From the NCBI RefSeq assembly GCF_009795885.1, contig NZ_WTEV01000012.1, forward strand, positions 1-64,000: DNA of 64,000 bases, given 5' to 3'. Of the stretch, positions 39,326 through 50,131 are shown in pieces (the stretch's first letter is position 1; every line of letters starts with the position of its first letter). The translations under genes and the position numbers were made by a program. The notes under the pieces were generated by a model. It worked only from the letters and a program-made list of their open reading frames with translations. It was not told the origin of the DNA and ran no database searches. Source of the DNA: Gilliamella sp. Pas-s25. GTDB taxonomy: Bacteria; Pseudomonadota; Gammaproteobacteria; Enterobacterales; Orbaceae.

Positions 39326-40063
39326 TTACTCTGCTGCTGGAGCTTCTTCTACGAAGCTTTCTTCAGATACTGGAGATTGGTTTTGCTCGCGACCAGAACG
39401 TACTGCCTCAGCAACTGCATTAGCATATAATTGAATTGCACGGATTGCATCATCATTACCTGGTACGATGTAATCAATTCCATCAGGATCTGAGTTAGTA
39501 TCAACAATAGCAATGACTGGAATACCTAAATTGTTAGCTTCTTTGATAGCGATATGTTCATGGTCTGCACCAATCACAAAGATCACATCAGGTAAGCCAC
39601 CCATATTTTTAATTCCGCCCAAGCTATTTTCTAATTTAGCCATTTCACGAGCACGCATAAGTGCTTCTTTTTTGGTTAATTTATCAAATGTGCCATCACT
39701 AGCTTGTGTTTCTAAATCTTTTAAGCGTTTGATTGATTGACGGACTGTTTTCCAGTTAGTCAACATACCACCTAACCAACGGTGATTAACATAGTATTGT
39801 CCACAACTTTCAGCTGCTTGTTTAATTGCTTCGCTAGCTGCACGCTTTGTACCAACAAATAAAATTTTACCTTTACGAGCAGCAACCTTGTTTAATTCAG
39901 CTAATGCTTCGTTGAATAATGGTACTGTTTTTTCAAGATTGATAATATGAACTTTGTTGCGTGCACCAAAAATAAATGGTTTCATTTTTGGGTTCCAATA
40001 ACGAGTTTGGTGTCCAAAGTGTACACCCGCTTGTAACATATCGCGCATTGATACTGTAGTCAT
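39326..40063 (-). CDS. rpsB: 30S ribosomal protein S2
   Basis: Small-subunit protein S2, with [23 protein letters not shown] at the start, [20 protein letters not shown], the [10 protein letters not shown] segment and [36 protein letters not shown]. The 245 residues match E. coli (241). A structured leader of about 180 bases precedes it. S2 controls its own operon in E. coli; the same is likely here. Confidence 0.98.
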   Translation of the reverse strand: MTTVSMRDMLQAGVHFGHQTRYWNPKMKPFIFGARNKVHIINLEKTVPLFNEALAELNKVAARKGKILFVGTKRAASEAIKQAAESCGQYYVNHRWLGGMLTNWKTVRQSIKRLKDLETQASDGTFDKLTKKEALMRAREMAKLENSLGGIKNMGGLPDVIFVIGADHEHIAIKEANNLGIPVIAIVDTNSDPDGIDYIVPGNDDAIRAIQLYANAVAEAVRSGREQNQSPVSEESFVEEAPAAE

Positions 40064-40246
40064 GATTTCCTCATTTTGACGTTGGGGTTATGCCTCCACA
40101 TATCCGCTTTAACCGACCTAATTACACAAGGTAAAAGGCACCCCGGAAAAGTGTAATGATATGTGTGTGTTATAACGTTAATTAATCATTAAATTTAATG
40201 CTTTTATTCATCATTACTTTTACAAAAAAATAATATGAAATATAGC
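40064..40246 (-). ncRNA. S2 (rpsB) leader RNA, t44-like
   Basis: Untranslated leader of rpsB. GGGGTTATGCCT (40084-40095) and AGGCACCCC (40136-40144) can pair around a bulge, and the minus-strand GGAGGCATAACCCC is like the conserved element of the gammaproteobacterial t44/rpsB leader in which S2 represses its own synthesis. Limits are approximate: from the predicted transcription start to the ATG. Confidence 0.55.
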
Positions 40247-40252
40247 GCGCGT

Positions 40253-40282
40253 TTTATACCATAAATAGTATAATATTGCCAG
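40253..40282 (-). promoter_or_regulatory. Probable rpsB promoter
   Basis: On the minus strand CTGGCA (40282-40277) and TATAAA (40258-40253) are 18 bases apart, followed by the GC-rich ACGCGCGC, a discriminator typical of stringently controlled ribosomal promoters. Confidence 0.55.
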
Positions 40283-40452
40283 CTTTATTTGTATTTATTA
40301 GCTGTTAGCAAAGCTAATTATCGTTATTTAGATGTAGGTAAGCTTTATTAAGCTTTCATTGCTTGTTTAACAAAAATAAATAAAATCAATATTTTTTATG
40401 ACGGTTTTTGAGCGGTGATTTTTTATATTAGATTATTTTTGAGGGGGGTAGG
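40283..40452. other. Intergenic region between rpsB and dacA
   Basis: AT-rich stretch with no gene. A run of six G (GGGGGG) lies at 40443-40448. Confidence 0.3.
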
Positions 40453-40482
40453 TTGTTCTGTAAGCAGACGCTTACAGAACAA
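40453..40482 (-). terminator. Strong hairpin downstream of dacA
   Basis: Perfect 13-bp stem TTGTTCTGTAAGC / GCTTACAGAACAA with loop AGAC, 12 bases after the dacA stop. What follows on the minus strand is C-rich, not T-rich, so it may need Rho or act as a 3' end stabiliser. Confidence 0.6.
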
Positions 40483-40494
40483 TGATAATAAAAA

Positions 40495-41676
40495 CTAGCT
40501 GAATAACTTATGGCATTGTAGGCAGATCCAATCCCATATACCACCGAAAAATCCTGTTTCTTCGACGTTTTGTAAAGTAACCAGAGGTTGTTCGCTAATC
40601 ACTTTACCATCTAATAGAAACTGCATTTTACCCACTGTAGTGCCTTTAGTGATTGGGGCATAAATATAATCATCAATTTTATATTCAACTTGCACATCTG
40701 CAGAGCGGCCTTTTGGTACAGTAATATAAGATCCATTAATCGCACCTAATTGAACTTTATTTTCGTCACCATACCAAACCGTTTCGGTCGCTAATGGCGT
40801 ACCTGCTTTTATAGGGTTTGCGGTTTCAAAAAAGCGAAATCCCCAGACTAATAACTTTTTACTTTCTTCTTCACGACCTTTAAAGGTGCGACCACCCAGT
40901 ACCGCTGAAATTAAACGAGTATTGCCATCAACCGCTGAAGCAACTAAATTGTAACCTGCTGCATTGGTGTGGCCTGTTTTAATGCCATCTACATTTAATG
41001 TAGTATCCCAAAGTAAGCCATTTCGATTAAGTTGGGGTTTTGATAGGGTATAGGTAAATTCTTTTTGTTTATAAATGGAATATTCTTCAGGTAAATCACG
41101 AATTAATGCTTGTCCTAAAAAGGCCATATCTTTGGCTGTTGTGTATTGGCCTGGGGCATCAAGTCCGTGTACAGTTTCAAAATGGGTATGATTTAGTCCA
41201 ATTTTTTTGGCGTAATCATTCATTAAATTAACAAAAGCACCTTGGCTGCCAGCAACATGCTCTGCCATTGCAATACACGCATCGTTACCAGATTGGATAA
41301 TGATGCCTTTGTTAAGATCAGAAACCGATACCGTTTTACCGACTTCTAAAAACATTAATGATGATCCTTTTAACACAGGGTTACCTGTCGCCCATGCGTC
41401 TTTGCTGACCACAACCATATCATCATTTTTAATACGTCCTGACTGCAATGCTTGACCAACTACATAACTGGTCATCATTTTAGTTAAGCTTGCCGGATCG
41501 CGCTGCTGTTCAGCATTATATTGTGCTAAAATTTCACCTGATTTTGCATCGATTAAAATATAAGATTCAGCATCTAACTGTGGAATAGCTGGAATAGGAA
41601 AAGCCATTTCGGCCGATGCTGATGAACAAACTGTAAGCACGAAAAAAGCAAAAGATAATTTAAATTTCTTTGTCAT
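40495..41676 (-). CDS. dacA: D-alanyl-D-alanine carboxypeptidase DacA (PBP5-type)
   Basis: Removes the terminal D-Ala of peptidoglycan stem peptides in the periplasm. A signal peptide covers residues 1-22 (cleavage after ASA). The serine motif SLTK starts at S63, SGN and KTG follow in order, and a C-terminal beta domain precedes an amphipathic membrane anchor ([19 protein letters not shown]). The 393 residues fit PBP5/PBP6. It ends the mrdA-rodA-dacA group, as in E. coli but without rlpA between. Confidence 0.95.
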   Translation of the reverse strand: MTKKFKLSFAFFVLTVCSSASAEMAFPIPAIPQLDAESYILIDAKSGEILAQYNAEQQRDPASLTKMMTSYVVGQALQSGRIKNDDMVVVSKDAWATGNPVLKGSSLMFLEVGKTVSVSDLNKGIIIQSGNDACIAMAEHVAGSQGAFVNLMNDYAKKIGLNHTHFETVHGLDAPGQYTTAKDMAFLGQALIRDLPEEYSIYKQKEFTYTLSKPQLNRNGLLWDTTLNVDGIKTGHTNAAGYNLVASAVDGNTRLISAVLGGRTFKGREEESKKLLVWGFRFFETANPIKAGTPLATETVWYGDENKVQLGAINGSYITVPKGRSADVQVEYKIDDYIYAPITKGTTVGKMQFLLDGKVISEQPLVTLQNVEETGFFGGIWDWICLQCHKLFS

Positions 41677-41690
41677 TTATTTAAATTCCG

Positions 41691-42800
41691 TTAAATATTT
41701 TTAGATAACATATATCGATGTGTGTGGATAGACATCATAATGCCAAAACTTGCCATTAATACGACTAAAGATGAGCCCCCATAGCTTATGAGTGGTAATG
41801 GTACACCAACTACAGGTAAGATTCCACTGACCATACCTATATTAATAAACACATAAACAAAAAACACTAAAATTAGCCCACCCGATAAGATTCGTCCAAA
41901 TGTGGTTTGTGCTTGCGTAGCAATAATCAGTCCGCGCACAATTAAACATAAAAAGAGAATCAGTAAAACGATAGATCCAACAAAACCAAACTCTTCAGCA
42001 ATAACTGAAAAGATAAAATCGGTATGTCTCTCTGGTAAAAATTCAAGTTGCGATTGTGTGCCTGCAAGCCAACCTTTACCCCATATACCGCCCGATCCAA
42101 TTGCTATTTTGGATTGAATAATATGATAGCCAGCCCCGCTTGGATCAAGCTCAGGGTTGATCAGCATTAATACGCGTTTTTGCTGATAATCATGCATTAA
42201 AAAGAACCACATAATAGGTAAAAATATGGCTATTAAAATGAGCGCAACAAGAATATAGCGCCAGTTCATGCCTGCTAAAAAGATAATAAAAATGCCTGAC
42301 ATAACAATCAAAATTGCGGTACCTAAATCGGGCTGCATCGCAACAAGTAACGTCGGTACGCCAATAATAGCAAGTGTTTGTAAGGTGGTGTTTAATGGTG
42401 GCGGACATCCATCACGATGAATGAATTTGGCAACCATTAATGGCACCGCTATTTTGGCAATTTCAGAAGGTTGAAACCGCAAAATACCTAAATCCAACCA
42501 ACGCTGTGCGCCTTTACTGGTATAACCAAAAATATCCACTAACAATAGAATCAAAATACAAACAACATATAGATACGGTGCCCACTTTTCATAAGTTCTG
42601 GGTGAAAACTGCGCCAACACAATCATTACAACAAAACCAAGCAATATTTGTATTGCTCGCTTTTGTATCATATCAATACTTTGCCCCGTTGCACTCCAAA
42701 GAATATAAAGACTATAACCAAGTAATAAAGTAATAAATAAAAAAAATAGCGGATCAATATGTATCTTTTGCCAAATGGATTTTTTGATATTATTCATCAT
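41691..42800 (-). CDS. rodA: Rod-shape peptidoglycan polymerase RodA
   Basis: SEDS glycosyltransferase that builds glycan strands of the lateral wall with PBP2. Ten or so membrane helices; family landmarks are [86 protein letters not shown] and [12 protein letters not shown]. The 369 residues match E. coli (370). The start overlaps the mrdA stop by one base (TAATG), so translation is coupled. Confidence 0.97.
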   Translation of the reverse strand: MMNNIKKSIWQKIHIDPLFFLFITLLLGYSLYILWSATGQSIDMIQKRAIQILLGFVVMIVLAQFSPRTYEKWAPYLYVVCILILLLVDIFGYTSKGAQRWLDLGILRFQPSEIAKIAVPLMVAKFIHRDGCPPPLNTTLQTLAIIGVPTLLVAMQPDLGTAILIVMSGIFIIFLAGMNWRYILVALILIAIFLPIMWFFLMHDYQQKRVLMLINPELDPSGAGYHIIQSKIAIGSGGIWGKGWLAGTQSQLEFLPERHTDFIFSVIAEEFGFVGSIVLLILFLCLIVRGLIIATQAQTTFGRILSGGLILVFFVYVFINIGMVSGILPVVGVPLPLISYGGSSLVVLMASFGIMMSIHTHRYMLSKNI

Positions 42801-44746
42801 TAATCTTCAGTTCCTATATTTGATGATGATTCATCAAGCTCTGTTGAATTATTGCCTAAAAGGTAAAAATCCAATATTTTACGCGCTACCGCACCACCGT
42901 TTGAGCTTCCGCCCCCACCATTTTCTAAAACAATGGCTAATGCAATTTTTGGCTTATCGTAAGGGGCATAAGCAATAAATAATGCGTGATCGCGTAAATG
43001 CTCAGGGATCTTATGCGCATTATAGATTTCATCTTGTTTCAAACCATAAACTTGCGCGGTACCCGATTTACCTGCTGCCTGATATTTTGCATCAGCATAA
43101 ATCTTACGTGCCGTTCCTCGTGATCCAAACATGACGCGATTCATACCTTCTTTAGCAAGTGACCAATAAGTTGGGTTGACATCAACTAGGCTATTTGTTT
43201 CGATATAATTTTCAGGATTAACTATTGGTTGATGTTCATTTGAATTTAAAATATCACTCTTTTTATATAATAAAAAATGTGGTGTGTAAGTTTTACCATT
43301 ATTGATCAAGGTCGTTAATGCTTTTGCCATTTGGATTGGGGTTGCCGTCCAATAACCTTGACCGATACCAACTGGAATAGTATCGCCTTGTAACCAAGAC
43401 TTTTTATGGCGCTTCATTTTCCATTCACGACTCGGCATAACCGCACGAGTTTCTTCGTTTGGTGATATATCAATACCTGTTCGCTCACCATAACCAAATT
43501 TAGTCATCCATAAATTTAAGCGATCAATCCCCATATCATAGGCAACTTGATAAAAATAGGTATCAACTGATTCTTCAATTGCTCTTAATACATCAACGCG
43601 ACCATGCCCCCATTTAAGCCAGTCTCGATAACGGCGTTCAGTACCAGGTAATTGCCACCAACCGGGATCATTAACCACGCTTTTTGGTGAAATAACACCT
43701 TCACTTAAAGCCGCAATAGAAATAAAAGGTTTCACTGTCGAAGCGGGCGGATAAGCACCCAGTAAAGCCCGATTAAAAAGAGGTTTACTTGGATCTTTAA
43801 GCAATTCGCTATATTTACTACTTGATATCCCACCTACAAATGGATTGGAATCATAGCTTGGGCTAGAAACCAAAGCTAAAATCTCACCATTATTCGGATC
43901 AATAGCAACTACGGCTGCTTTACGCCCAGCGAGTAATTGCTCAATATAAAGCTGCAATTTAAGGTTAATAGATAAATAAATATCCTCGCCTGCTTTCGGT
44001 GGGTGCTGGTTAAGTTGTCGGACAATACGCCCTCGGCTGTTGACTTCAACCTTTTCATAACCCGGTGTTCCGTGTAATACGTCTTCGTAATATCTTTCTA
44101 TCCCCATTTTACCAATATTAAAAGTAGCCACGTAATCACTGGTTTTATTTTCATCATCTAAACGCTGTTTATCTTGACTGTTAATTTTAGAAATATAGCC
44201 AAGAATATGAGTAAGAGATGCACCATAAGGGTAGTAACGATGCTGTATATCGACGATTGAAACATAGGGAAAGCGATGCTGATCAACAACAAAACGAGCA
44301 ATTTGTTGTTCGGTCAAATTATCTTTTAATGGAACAGGCCTGTGCGCTTTATAATTACGACGTTCTTTTTGGAAATTTTCAATATCTTCATCAGTTAAAT
44401 CGACGATACTTTTTAACTGTTCAAATTGTTCATTGAGATTTTTTATCTTATCGGGAATGATATTTAATTGATATGTAATATTATTAATGGCTAATGGGGT
44501 ACCATTACGATCATAAATCATGCCGCGATTAGGTGGAATAGGAATAATTTCAATGCGATTATCATTGGATTTTGTGCTGTAATAACTGTAATTCAAAATC
44601 TGTAACCCCGAAAGGTTAACCAGCAAAATAATAATTAAAATAATAATAACAACAAATGAAAATAACGCTCTGCGAAAAAACAACGTTGCTTCTGCTGAAT
44701 GATCTCGAATGTTCGTTCTCTTTTTTTTACTTGATATAGAGATAAT
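42800..44746 (-). CDS. mrdA: Penicillin-binding protein 2 MrdA, likely AUU start
   Basis: Transpeptidase of the elongasome. Near the start are the membrane helix and [20 protein letters not shown], then [15 protein letters not shown] and [16 protein letters not shown]. The catalytic serine is in PPASTVKP and the KSGTAQ motif follows. A start at TTG 44683 would drop the conserved lead-in; upstream in frame lies [15 protein letters not shown], matching E. coli RDYTAESALFVRRAL. The only start-like codon after AGAGGAG (44752-44758) is ATT 44746, four bases downstream, or ATC 44743. From ATT the protein has 648 residues, near the 633 of E. coli. Confidence 0.9.
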   Translation of the reverse strand: MISISSKKKRTNIRDHSAEATLFFRRALFSFVVIIILIIILLVNLSGLQILNYSYYSTKSNDNRIEIIPIPPNRGMIYDRNGTPLAINNITYQLNIIPDKIKNLNEQFEQLKSIVDLTDEDIENFQKERRNYKAHRPVPLKDNLTEQQIARFVVDQHRFPYVSIVDIQHRYYPYGASLTHILGYISKINSQDKQRLDDENKTSDYVATFNIGKMGIERYYEDVLHGTPGYEKVEVNSRGRIVRQLNQHPPKAGEDIYLSINLKLQLYIEQLLAGRKAAVVAIDPNNGEILALVSSPSYDSNPFVGGISSSKYSELLKDPSKPLFNRALLGAYPPASTVKPFISIAALSEGVISPKSVVNDPGWWQLPGTERRYRDWLKWGHGRVDVLRAIEESVDTYFYQVAYDMGIDRLNLWMTKFGYGERTGIDISPNEETRAVMPSREWKMKRHKKSWLQGDTIPVGIGQGYWTATPIQMAKALTTLINNGKTYTPHFLLYKKSDILNSNEHQPIVNPENYIETNSLVDVNPTYWSLAKEGMNRVMFGSRGTARKIYADAKYQAAGKSGTAQVYGLKQDEIYNAHKIPEHLRDHALFIAYAPYDKPKIALAIVLENGGGGSSNGGAVARKILDFYLLGNNSTELDESSSNIGTED

Positions 44747-44755
44747 AGAACTCCT

Positions 44756-45778
44756 CTAAATACTTTTTTCTGTTTGTGGCTTATGCTGCTGTTCTTCCCA
44801 TTTTTCATAAGCGTTAACAATTCTAGCAACCACAGGATGACGCACCACATCTTCACTATTGAAAAAATTAAAGCTAATTTCTTCAACTTGGCTGAGTACT
44901 TCAATAGCATGACGTAAACCCGATTTTTGATGACGAGGTAAATCAATTTGAGTGATGTCGCCAGTGATGACCGCTTTTGAATTAAAACCGATACGGGTTA
45001 AAAACATTTTCATCTGTTCAATAGTCGTATTTTGGCTTTCATCAAGAATAATAAACGCATCATTTAACGTTCGCCCACGCATATAGGCGAGTGGTGCCAC
45101 TTCAATCACGCTTTTTTCAATTAGTTTTTCAACTTTTTCAAAGCCAAGCATTTCAAATAAGGCATCATAAAGTGGACGTAAGTAAGGATCCACTTTTTGA
45201 CTTAAATCGCCTGGCAAAAAACCTAGCTTTTCACCCGCTTCAACGGCAGGACGGGTTAGTACAATACGACGAATTTGTTGCTTTTCAAGCGCATCAACTG
45301 CGGCGGCTACCGCTAAATAGGTTTTACCTGTTCCAGCAGGTCCAATACCAAATGAAATATCATAATCTAAAACATGCGCAATATATTGTGCTTGATTTGC
45401 CGTTCTTGGTTTTATCACACCTCGTTTAGTTTTAATCATCACCAGCTTTCCACCTTGATGATCGATATAAGCAGGTAAGTGTTTACTGACCTTTTCAAGC
45501 GCACCTGTTTCTTTTATTGCTAAATGAATTTGTTCGGGTTCAATATCAACAGTTTTATCTTTTATTTTGGTTTGTTTATAAAGAGACTGCAAAATATCGA
45601 CAGTGGCTTGCACACAAATTCTATCGCCTGTTATTGCAAATAAATTGCCACGGTGATTAATTTCAATACCTAATCGACGCTCAAGTTGTTTAATATTGTC
45701 ATTATAAGGACCACAAAGACTATTGAGCCGCTGATTATCAGCTGGTTCAAGCATGGTTTCATGTGTCGTAATATTCAA
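44756..45778 (-). CDS. ybeZ: PhoH-like ATPase YbeZ
   Basis: PhoH-family NTPase linked in other species to YbeY and ribosomal RNA processing. Landmarks: LEPADNQRLNSLCGPYDDNIKQLERRLGIEI, GVIKPRTANQAQYI, Walker A GPAGTGKTYL, LTRPAVEAGEKLGFLPGDL, PLAYMRGRTL and Walker B IILDESQN. TTG 45778 is chosen as the start: AGAGG lies 7 bases upstream and the start then aligns with E. coli MNIDTREITLEPADN. About 340 residues. ybeY does not follow; mrdA does. Confidence 0.95.
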   Translation of the reverse strand: MNITTHETMLEPADNQRLNSLCGPYNDNIKQLERRLGIEINHRGNLFAITGDRICVQATVDILQSLYKQTKIKDKTVDIEPEQIHLAIKETGALEKVSKHLPAYIDHQGGKLVMIKTKRGVIKPRTANQAQYIAHVLDYDISFGIGPAGTGKTYLAVAAAVDALEKQQIRRIVLTRPAVEAGEKLGFLPGDLSQKVDPYLRPLYDALFEMLGFEKVEKLIEKSVIEVAPLAYMRGRTLNDAFIILDESQNTTIEQMKMFLTRIGFNSKAVITGDITQIDLPRHQKSGLRHAIEVLSQVEEISFNFFNSEDVVRHPVVARIVNAYEKWEEQQHKPQTEKSI

Positions 45779-45802
45779 AGATAAACCTCTAATCAATTAG
45801 TT

Positions 45803-46282
45803 TTAATTACTAAGACGCTGTTCACATAAAGAACATTTTTCAACGCCTTTAAGAAAATCCATTTTACATTGATAACAAGAAACAATGTTTCCGTTAACAA
45901 CATTATTTACTGCATTTGTTGATTGTTTTTCATCAAATCCTTGTGCCTTTAATTTATTGACCAGCATTGAAATAGGTGTTCCGCTTTTTAACTCTTGTTC
46001 AACATATGATGCAACTTGTTCTTCAAATGTTGGCGGCACATATTCGAGCACTTTTTCATTATAATCACTATTGCACTCATTACACTTTATATAACGCCCT
46101 AATGTTTCGTAACTGAAAATAGGAATAAAAAACAGTGTAAAATACTTAGCTACTTTTATCTGCGTATATTTTTGTTGTTTTTCGTCGTTAGTAATATTTT
46201 GTTGTGAACAACAATTAGGGCAATTAAATTGTCCACTATGTTCGTTAACTTCTCTTCCGCGAGTTCCAAAAATAATAAACAT
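45803..46282 (-). CDS. Zinc-ribbon protein of unknown function
   Basis: A 159-residue protein with three cysteine pairs that suggest zinc ribbons: CPNC near residue 21, CNEC near 68 and, near the C-terminus, CYQC and CSLC. MFIIFGTRG and YFTLFFIPIF are typical of a zinc-ribbon family often annotated as zinc_ribbon_15; the hydrophobic stretch may touch a membrane. A middle helix region (GTPISMLVNKLKAQGFDEKQ) is UBA-like in look. It lies between miaB and ybeZ, which are adjacent in E. coli. Confidence 0.7.
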   Translation of the reverse strand: MFIIFGTRGREVNEHSGQFNCPNCCSQQNITNDEKQQKYTQIKVAKYFTLFFIPIFSYETLGRYIKCNECNSDYNEKVLEYVPPTFEEQVASYVEQELKSGTPISMLVNKLKAQGFDEKQSTNAVNNVVNGNIVSCYQCKMDFLKGVEKCSLCEQRLSN

Positions 46283-46359
46283 ATTTTCCTTTCTATCCTT
46301 TATTTAATTATTTTCTAAGTTCTATTATAAAAATTAGCTAAATATTTTACGTTTCACTT

Positions 46360-47787
46360 TTACGGTTGATAGATCCCAACGCCTAAATCATTTTCCTTTC
46401 GGGTTCGTGATATAACTGACATTGGCGATTCACTAACACGTAAATCCATTTCATCTTCAGTTCTAATCACTTTTCCTCGTAATGAATTTGGATAAACATC
46501 AGTAATTTCAACGTCAACAAACTTGCCAATCATATCAGGACGACCTTCAAAATTAACAATTCGATTGTTTTCTGTTCGACCGGTTAATTCCATAAGGTCT
46601 TTTTTGGATGGACCTTCAACTAAAATACGCTGTACAGTATTTAACATACGACGACTAAATTGCATAGCTTGCTGATTGATTCGTTCTTGAAGAATATAAA
46701 GGCGTTGCTTCTTCTCTTCTTCTGATACATTATCTTCCATTTCAGCAGCGGGTGTACCTGGGCGCGCTGAATAAACAAAGCTATAACTTAAATCAAAATT
46801 GACATCGGCAATCAGTTGCATGGTTTGTTCAAAATCTTGTTGTGTTTCACCTGGGAAACCAACAATAAAATCCGAACTAATTTGAATATCAGGACGCACT
46901 TTACGTAATTTTCGAATAATGGATTTATATTCAAGCGCAGTATGCGTACGTTTCATTAAGTTTAATACACGATCTGATCCACTTTGTACTGGCAAATGTA
47001 AAAAATTAACTAGCTCTGGTGTATCACGATAAACATCAATAATATCATCGGTAAACTCAATTGGATGACTGGTTGTAAAGCGAATGCGATCGATACCATC
47101 AATGGCTGCAACTAAGCGTAATAATTCAGCAAAGGAACAAATATCACCATCAAATGTGGGGCCTCGATAAGCATTAACATTCTGACCTAATAAATTAACT
47201 TCACGTACACCTTGTTCAGCCAGTTGCGCAATTTCATAAATGACATCATCACAAGGTCTGCTGACCTCTTCACCTCGGGTGTAAGGCACTACACAGTAAG
47301 TACAATATTTATTACATCCTTCCATAATCGACACAAATGCGGTTGGACCTTCGCTACGAGGTTCAGGCAGACGATCAAATTTTTCAATTTCAGGAAAGCT
47401 TACATCAACCACATGATTGTTGTTACCACTGCGAATCTGTTCAATCATTTCAGGTAAGCGGTGAAAAGTTTGCGGTCCAAAAATAATATCTACAAATGGT
47501 GCACGTTTACGAATTTGCGCACCTTCTTGCGAAGCAACACAACCACCAACACCAATGATGATATTTTTATTATGTTGTTTTAAGTTTTTCCAACGACCTA
47601 GTTGATGAAAGACCTTTTCTTGGGCCTTTTCTCGAATAGAGCAGGTATTTAATAATAAAATATCAGCTTCTTCGGCATTGTCTGTTAAGGTTAAACCATG
47701 GGTGGATTCAAGGAGATCAGCCATTTTTGTTGAGTCATACTCATTCATTTGGCAACCCCAAGTTTTGATATGTAATTTTTTGCTCAT
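46360..47787 (-). CDS. miaB: tRNA methylthiotransferase MiaB
   Basis: Radical-SAM enzyme that adds the methylthio group to i6A37 in tRNA. The N-terminal UPF0004 domain starts [16 protein letters not shown] and has [11 protein letters not shown] and [11 protein letters not shown] cysteines. The radical-SAM cluster is CNKYCTYC, followed by GEEVSRP and [11 protein letters not shown]-terminal TRAM domain ends the protein. About 475 residues, as in E. coli (474). Its substrate modification i6A is made by MiaA, also in this window. Confidence 0.97.
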   Translation of the reverse strand: MSKKLHIKTWGCQMNEYDSTKMADLLESTHGLTLTDNAEEADILLLNTCSIREKAQEKVFHQLGRWKNLKQHNKNIIIGVGGCVASQEGAQIRKRAPFVDIIFGPQTFHRLPEMIEQIRSGNNNHVVDVSFPEIEKFDRLPEPRSEGPTAFVSIMEGCNKYCTYCVVPYTRGEEVSRPCDDVIYEIAQLAEQGVREVNLLGQNVNAYRGPTFDGDICSFAELLRLVAAIDGIDRIRFTTSHPIEFTDDIIDVYRDTPELVNFLHLPVQSGSDRVLNLMKRTHTALEYKSIIRKLRKVRPDIQISSDFIVGFPGETQQDFEQTMQLIADVNFDLSYSFVYSARPGTPAAEMEDNVSEEEKKQRLYILQERINQQAMQFSRRMLNTVQRILVEGPSKKDLMELTGRTENNRIVNFEGRPDMIGKFVDVEITDVYPNSLRGKVIRTEDEMDLRVSESPMSVISRTRKENDLGVGIYQP

Positions 47788-48252
47788 CAATAACTCAGCT
47801 ATATTTAATTGTTAAAATGAAAACGGGTTTAAATCCGCGATTTTAGCGAGCCATATTGTAATCCTTTGTAGTTATAGGGTCTATAATAAAATAAAAAATG
47901 GCAACGCAAAACGTTAGATAGACCTTTTAGAATCCCTAAAAATACTGTCAAGAAGTTTCAGGTAGATATGTGTTTTAGTATAAAACTCTTTTTCAGGTAT
48001 TTTTCAGATGTTTTGTGATTTTTGCTATTATGAAATATACCACCCGATGTTAAGATAGATAAAAATCAATAAAATCAAATTTGTAATATCATATAATTGT
48101 TTATTAAATGCTAATTGAGCTATAACATTAAAAATTGATGCTTTATTGATTAAAAAGTGGGTGAAGATAAGAATCATTCTTTTTAAAATCTTTATAATTT
48201 ATGTTATTATTTGCGATTAACTCATATAGAAAATAAAGTGTTTAGATTAAAT
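47788..48252. other. Intergenic region between miaB and amiC
   Basis: About 460 bases between divergent genes, with no gene seen. It contains copy A of the 35-bp dispersed repeat (47951-47985). A TTG in frame with amiC at 48211 is considered less likely as its start than ATG 48253. Confidence 0.45.
47951..47985 (+). repeat. Dispersed 35-bp repeat, copy A
   Basis: Matches copy B (49497-49531) at 29 of 35 positions, with AAGTTTCAG at one end and GTTTTAGTATAAAA at the other. Confidence 0.7.
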
Positions 48253-49488
48253 ATGTCAAAAACATTTAGTCCTACAAAGCGCCTATTAGTTAAAGGTATT
48301 ATTGCGACTTGTTTGTTATCTGTCACTCGTATAGGCTTTGCTGCAACAATGGCACAAGTTATTGCTGTGCGTGTTTGGCCATCATCAACCTATACAAGAA
48401 TCACTTTAGAATCAAATATCAGATTAAAATACAAACACTTTCTATTGAGTAATCCGAACCGGATCGCAATTGATATTAGCAATATTAATTTAAATCCAAC
48501 CTTAAAAAATATTTCTTCAAAAGTATTAAAGCATGATCCTTATATTAAATCGATACGCGTTGTTCAACGTGATCCTAAAACAGTGAGAATATTGATTGAA
48601 TTAAAGCAGGGCGTTAAACCTAATACTTTTACCTTAGCACCGATAGCGAAATTTAAACATCGTTTAGTGATGGATCTTTATCCATCTAAACCCGCTTCCA
48701 CCACAGATGATGATCCTTTACTTGCACTTTTAGAAGAGTATAAAAAAGGTGATCTCACTAAAAAACAATCTGAGATCAAAACACAAACGAATAAAAATAA
48801 AAATGCCCCGATTATCGTGGTACTCGATCCTGGACATGGTGGTGAAGATCCTGGTGCTATTGGCTACAATAAAACACGTGAAAAAGACATTGTTTTACAA
48901 ATTGCACGGCGTACTTATAATTTACTTAAGAAAGAGCCTAATATAAAAGTCTACATGACACGTAATGAAGATGTATTTATTCCTTTAAAAGTACGAGTAG
49001 CTAAGGCACGATCTTTACATGCCGATCTATTTATTTCTATTCATGCTGATGCGTTTGCTAATCGTTCTGTTGGTGGTTCCTCTGTTTTTGCATTATCAAC
49101 ACGTGGGGCAAGTAGTTCCGCCGCAAGTTATTTAGCTCAAACCCAAAACGAAGCAGATCAAATAGGTGGCGTGAGCCGCAGTGGCGATAAATATTTAGAT
49201 GATACTATTTTAGATTTAGTCCAAAAAACAACGTTAAGTAATGGTGTGTTACTTGGTAATGCTATTTTAAATCGAATGAAAAAAGTTAATAAGTTACATA
49301 AACCATCACTTGAAAAAGCAGGCTTTGCAGTGTTAAAAGCGCCGGATATTCCATCTGTTTTAGTCGAAACAGCCTTTATTAGTAATGTTACTGAAGAAAA
49401 AAAATTAAAGACTGCTTCATTCCAAAATCAGGTATCTAAATCAATTGTTGATGGTATTAAAGATTATTTGAAAAAACGTAAACATTAA
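48253..49488 (+). CDS. amiC: N-acetylmuramoyl-L-alanine amidase with AMIN domain (AmiC-type)
   Basis: Periplasmic zinc amidase that cuts the bond between MurNAc and the stem peptide, helping daughter-cell separation. From ATG 48253 the 411 residues compare with 417 for E. coli AmiC. The signal has KRLLVKG, a KR variant of the Tat motif, and ends near GFAA. The AMIN domain follows (residues about 35-150). The catalytic domain starts [16 protein letters not shown] and has [16 protein letters not shown] and [10 protein letters not shown]. Upstream TTG 48211 is possible. AmiA is the alternative name; the AMIN domain favours AmiC. Confidence 0.88.
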   Translation: MSKTFSPTKRLLVKGIIATCLLSVTRIGFAATMAQVIAVRVWPSSTYTRITLESNIRLKYKHFLLSNPNRIAIDISNINLNPTLKNISSKVLKHDPYIKSIRVVQRDPKTVRILIELKQGVKPNTFTLAPIAKFKHRLVMDLYPSKPASTTDDDPLLALLEEYKKGDLTKKQSEIKTQTNKNKNAPIIVVLDPGHGGEDPGAIGYNKTREKDIVLQIARRTYNLLKKEPNIKVYMTRNEDVFIPLKVRVAKARSLHADLFISIHADAFANRSVGGSSVFALSTRGASSSAASYLAQTQNEADQIGGVSRSGDKYLDDTILDLVQKTTLSNGVLLGNAILNRMKKVNKLHKPSLEKAGFAVLKAPDIPSVLVETAFISNVTEEKKLKTASFQNQVSKSIVDGIKDYLKKRKH

Positions 49489-49496
49489 TATTGTAC

Positions 49497-49531
49497 AAAA
49501 GTTTCAGAAAAACCTGTGTTTTAGTATAAAA
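49497..49531 (+). repeat. Dispersed 35-bp repeat, copy B
   Basis: Lies between the convergent amiC and rsmG genes. 31 of 35 positions match copy C on the other strand at 58527-58561. Confidence 0.75.
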
Positions 49532-50131
49532 TTATTGAATAATAATCAAACATCTTTCAGCATCTAACTCTGGTATAGTTAATTTGATATTTTGTTTAAG
49601 CGTAAAACCATCAGGAATAGGATCAATATCACTTCCTTTTAAAGCATAAAAAGATCCGTGCTTATTAGGAAGGTGCTTACACCAATTAAGCATATCTTGC
49701 AAAGAGGCAAAAGCTCGGCTAATAACCCCATCAAATTTTTTATCGTTATACTCTTCGATTCGGCTTTGTACTGGATTAATATTTGTTAGCTTTAATTCAA
49801 ACTGCACTTGCTTTAAAAAGCGAATACGCTTACCTAAGCTATCCACTAAATCAAATTGTTTAGTGGGGTTAATAATAGCTAATGGAACGCCTGGTAAACC
49901 AGGACCAGTTCCTACATCAATAAAGGTTTTGCCAGTTAAATAAGGTGATACAACTAAGCTATCCATAATATGCTTAACTAACATTTCGTTCGGATCGCGC
50001 ACTGCTGTTAAGTTGTAAGTTTTGTTCCATTTGCTGAGCATTTCAACATAATGGATCAATTGATCTATTTGTGATTCAGAGATCGAAAGATCCGCTTGAT
50101 CAATTAGACTAGTGAGTTTCTTTTTTAACAT
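49532..50131 (-). CDS. rsmG: 16S rRNA G527 methyltransferase RsmG
   Basis: Methylates N7 of G527 in 16S rRNA with SAM; its loss gives low-level streptomycin resistance in other bacteria. SAM motif I is [17 protein letters not shown], and [20 protein letters not shown] and [13 protein letters not shown] are conserved. The 199 residues match the family (207 in E. coli). The ATG lies inside the end of mnmG, overlapping by 23 bases. Confidence 0.96.
   Translation of the reverse strand: MLKKKLTSLIDQADLSISESQIDQLIHYVEMLSKWNKTYNLTAVRDPNEMLVKHIMDSLVVSPYLTGKTFIDVGTGPGLPGVPLAIINPTKQFDLVDSLGKRIRFLKQVQFELKLTNINPVQSRIEEYNDKKFDGVISRAFASLQDMLNWCKHLPNKHGSFYALKGSDIDPIPDGFTLKQNIKLTIPELDAERCLIIIQ

Noticed and set aside
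40453-40482. Standard rho-independent terminator for dacA
   Set aside because: The stem is excellent but the following sequence is C-rich, so the label is given with reduced confidence.
44635-44946. 103-codon minus-strand frame over the ybeZ/mrdA junction
   Set aside because: A shadow of ybeZ and mrdA in another frame.
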